A DNA stretch of 64,000 nt, taken from positions 11,901,402-11,965,401 of the forward strand of contig NC_066342.1 of the NCBI RefSeq assembly GCF_022539315.1. The letters are read 5' to 3'. Shown piece after piece: positions 62,178-64,000 of the stretch; the first letter of the stretch is position 1; every line of letters starts with the position of its first letter. The stretch comes from Serinus canaria (taxonomy: Eukaryota; Chordata; Aves; Passeriformes; Fringillidae). The translations under genes and the position numbers were made by a program. Below the pieces are notes generated by a model. The model searched no databases. It was not told where the DNA came from and saw only the letters and a list, made by a program, of their open reading frames with translations.

Positions 62178-62303
62178 TAAAGTTTTTTTCCCTTTTAACC
62201 TTAAGTTGGAGCCTGCTTTGCTCTGTCTCTGATCACATCTCACAGTGGGTGCCAGGGAAGGAGGTGATCTCGTGGGGGCACTGGCATTGCGCCAGGCTCA
62301 AAC

Positions 62304-63005
62304 TGTTGTGGTGTGTGTTCAGTTCCCAATTGAGTTATCTCCCCCGTTTTGTATTGTTTTGTGATGCTTCCCCCTATTACAACCCTATACCCAGTTCGAT
62401 GGTTCAGTCCTGGTTCCCCCTTTCCCTCCAATGGTGTCCTCCCTGTCTGGGCACGCTGCCAAGCCCTTGTCTCCACCCCCGTTCCCCTAGCAACTGCCCC
62501 TTTCTGTTATATTTTTCCCTCCTCCAGAGCCCCGTTCATCTCCTGAAACCCCCCCATCCTTCCAGAAACTTCTCCCTTCCACAGGGGGTGATTGGGCAGG
62601 TGCCCCGAGCCCCTCCTTTGTTCGTGTATCACTTGTTGCCACCGGTGTCAGTCATGTTGAATTCCCCTCCTCAGTTTCTCCCGATTGGTTCTTGTACACC
62701 CCTTTATATACTGCTTCTCCCCCTTTTGTCCCTGTCTTTTCCCGCCGGATTCGCTGGAGACAATGTTACACTAAAAACTCTGGACTGCACCAGGCGAGTT
62801 AAGACCCTCTTTTCTCTCCGGCTTCTCCGCCTTGCTGCTCCTTTCGATACTGTTGCTGCTTCCTGCTGAAGGCGCAGCCCGGACGTCCCTGACGGATCCG
62901 GGTAGTGCCCCTCGCTGCTAGCTGCTGCTGTGCTCCAGGCTAGCCACGGCCGCCTTCCCCCCCGCTCGGATGGGAGTGAAGTGCATTCGACGCAGCAGCG
63001 CAGCA
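62304..63005 (+). mobile_element. 5' LTR of the right-edge ERVK
   Basis: 702 bp from TGTTGTGGTGTG to GCGCAGCA. A TATATA box lies near 62704. The R/U5 end is GC-rich. No AATAAA is evident. Confidence 0.75.
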
Positions 63006-63008
63006 GTT

Positions 63009-63026
63009 TGGCGCCCACCGTGCGGC
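63009..63026 (+). other. Primer-binding site, tRNA-Lys type
   Basis: TGGCGCCCACCGTGCGGC matches the Lys-type site TGGCGCCCAACGTGGGGC at 16 of 18 bases and starts three bases after the LTR. Confidence 0.8.
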
Positions 63027-63441
63027 GAGAGAAGACCCCCTCGCCCCGCGGCAGGAGTCAGCAGCCTCGAGAGGAGTTTCGCCTCCTCTTCGTCGTCTGC
63101 CGCTTGCTCCGTGGTCGTTAAACTACCCTGCCTCGGGAGCAGACCCCGTTTTAGGGGTAGGGCTCCGGACAGGGATCGGATCGACACCTCCCCGCACCCA
63201 GGAGCTGATCCGGGATCGAAGCCGCGGACTTCGGAGTTTTTTTTCCCCGCTTTCCCGCTAGTCAGGGTGAGTAACTCCACCTTCCCAACTTCAAGAGTTC
63301 CTCCCCCCGCCTTATCTCCCGGTTTCACCGAGTTTAGTCGAGGTTTCGCCCTGGGCTCGGTGAGGTTGGGGCTAGCGGTTGGGGTTTTTTGTTAGCGTTT
63401 TTTTTCGTTTCACTCCAAAGGTTCGTTTTTGCGGGTCAGAG

Positions 63442-64000
63442 ATGGGTTGCAAACTCTCTGTCCCCCAGAAAAGTTTATTACCAAGTTGTGGGTACCCTTG
63501 AAGGTAGAAATGTTAAAATTGTTAAGCGGGAGTTAAAAGATTTAATCATATGGATGTTCATTCAATTTCCAGAGATGTCCCCGGATTTAGTTAATAAAAT
63601 AAAATTCTGGCATTCAGTTGGAGACAAATTAGCACAATTCGAATCTAAAGGGAGATCAAAAAACAAAAAATTACTTTATTGGACCTTCCAAATCATTACA
63701 GCTCTTAAAGAAAAACAGAAATTGAAGGAACAACCACCCCCCCATTCGTGTTCTCCCTACCCCCGTGTTCCAGACCCTTGTCCCACCCCTTCTCTCCCTG
63801 AGAATAGCAGAACCCTTAGGAGAGCAGCCCGCGAGAGCACCGCGCCGGCTTCCTACCACCCGCCGGGCTCTCCTCAGGGTTCCCTGACCCCCCGCCTCCA
63901 AAGTCCTGGCCAGACTTCGGAGAGCTCTCTCCAATCCCTCGATTCCTTTTCCCCTGAGTCCCCAGTTGTGCGTCCCAAAGTTAGATTTGCAGTTTCAGAG
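63442..64000 (+). pseudogene. ERVK gag, N-terminal part, frame broken
   Basis: The ATG at 63442 starts MGCKLSVPQK (Gly2 available for myristoylation) but meets a TGA after 19 codons. The matrix-like continuation (RELKDLIIWMFIQFPEM, FWHSVGDKLAQFE) is open from about 63491 to the window end in another frame, passing into a Pro/Ser-rich region. A frame change near 63480-63495 therefore breaks the gene, unless the assembly has an indel there. Confidence 0.8.

Larger units (their letters stand above)
60872..62303 (+). mobile_element. Long LTR (family L, copy 2), with internal duplication
   Basis: Homologous to 48469-49692 in inverse orientation. It begins TGTCGTGGTTTAAG and runs to GGCTCAAAC, the point where copy 1 has seven more bases (GATGACA); there an ERVK LTR starts at 62304. 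It carries a tandem duplication of about 189 bp (about 61560-61935) absent from copy 1. AATAAAG lies near 62175. Confidence 0.9.
62304..64000 (+). mobile_element. ERVK provirus 5' end, continues past the window
   Basis: LTR (62304-63005), Lys-type primer site, a GC-rich leader with a splice-donor-like CAGGGTGAGT at 63267, and the start of gag. It sits inside long LTR copy 2. The rest is beyond the right edge, so its completeness cannot be judged. Confidence 0.88.

Overview
The window is bird nuclear DNA, probably from a songbird or another neoavian. It holds one host protein-coding gene on the + strand, DCAF12 (DDB1- and CUL4-associated factor 12, a WD40 substrate receptor of the CUL4 ubiquitin ligase). 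Nine exons between 6029 and 57086 give 1362 nt, or 453 codons plus a stop. Every exon is open, every intron begins GT and ends AG, and the phases agree, so the gene looks functional. The bird assignment rests on the CR1-type LINE 3' end at 7561-7972 and on the kinds of ERVL, ERVK and ERV1 elements present.

Layout. 1-2100 is non-coding with an ERVL LTR fragment. 2100-2770 is a CpG-rich promoter-like block with a CRE and a CCAAT box, possibly the divergent promoter of a gene leaving to the left (UBAP1 would fit mammalian gene order; inference only). 3790-5400 is an LTR broken by two younger solo LTRs. 5480-6500 is the DCAF12 CpG island, with an RFX-type X-box, an upstream ORF overlapping the start codon, and a pyrimidine repeat ending at the ATG. 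Intron 2 (18.6 kb) carries a CR1, several solo LTRs and a stack of nested endogenous retroviruses: an ERV1 remnant, an ERVL, an ERVK pol fragment and an ERVL 5' end. Intron 5 is almost entirely one ERV1 provirus. Intron 6 is mostly one ERVL provirus with a perfect 5-bp target-site duplication. Intron 7 carries a decayed ERVK provirus with a 1.2-kb LTR nested in gag. Downstream of the gene lie more solo LTRs and the 5' end of an ERVK provirus that runs off the right edge.

Most insertions were delimited by TG...CA ends and matching 4-, 5- or 6-bp target-site duplications read by eye. Every viral coding region that is fully in the window is broken by stops, frameshifts or deletions.

The density and nesting of ERVs around one intact dosage-relevant gene, which belongs to the block syntenic with the avian Z, makes a W-linked (female-specific) gametolog a reasonable hypothesis. 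The sequence alone cannot tell W from a repeat-rich part of Z. I found no tRNA, rRNA, CRISPR array or bacterial-type system. The least ordinary observations are an open reading frame inside a long LTR that is kept in both copies and lengthened in frame by a tandem duplication in one, and an intron that is about 98% provirus.
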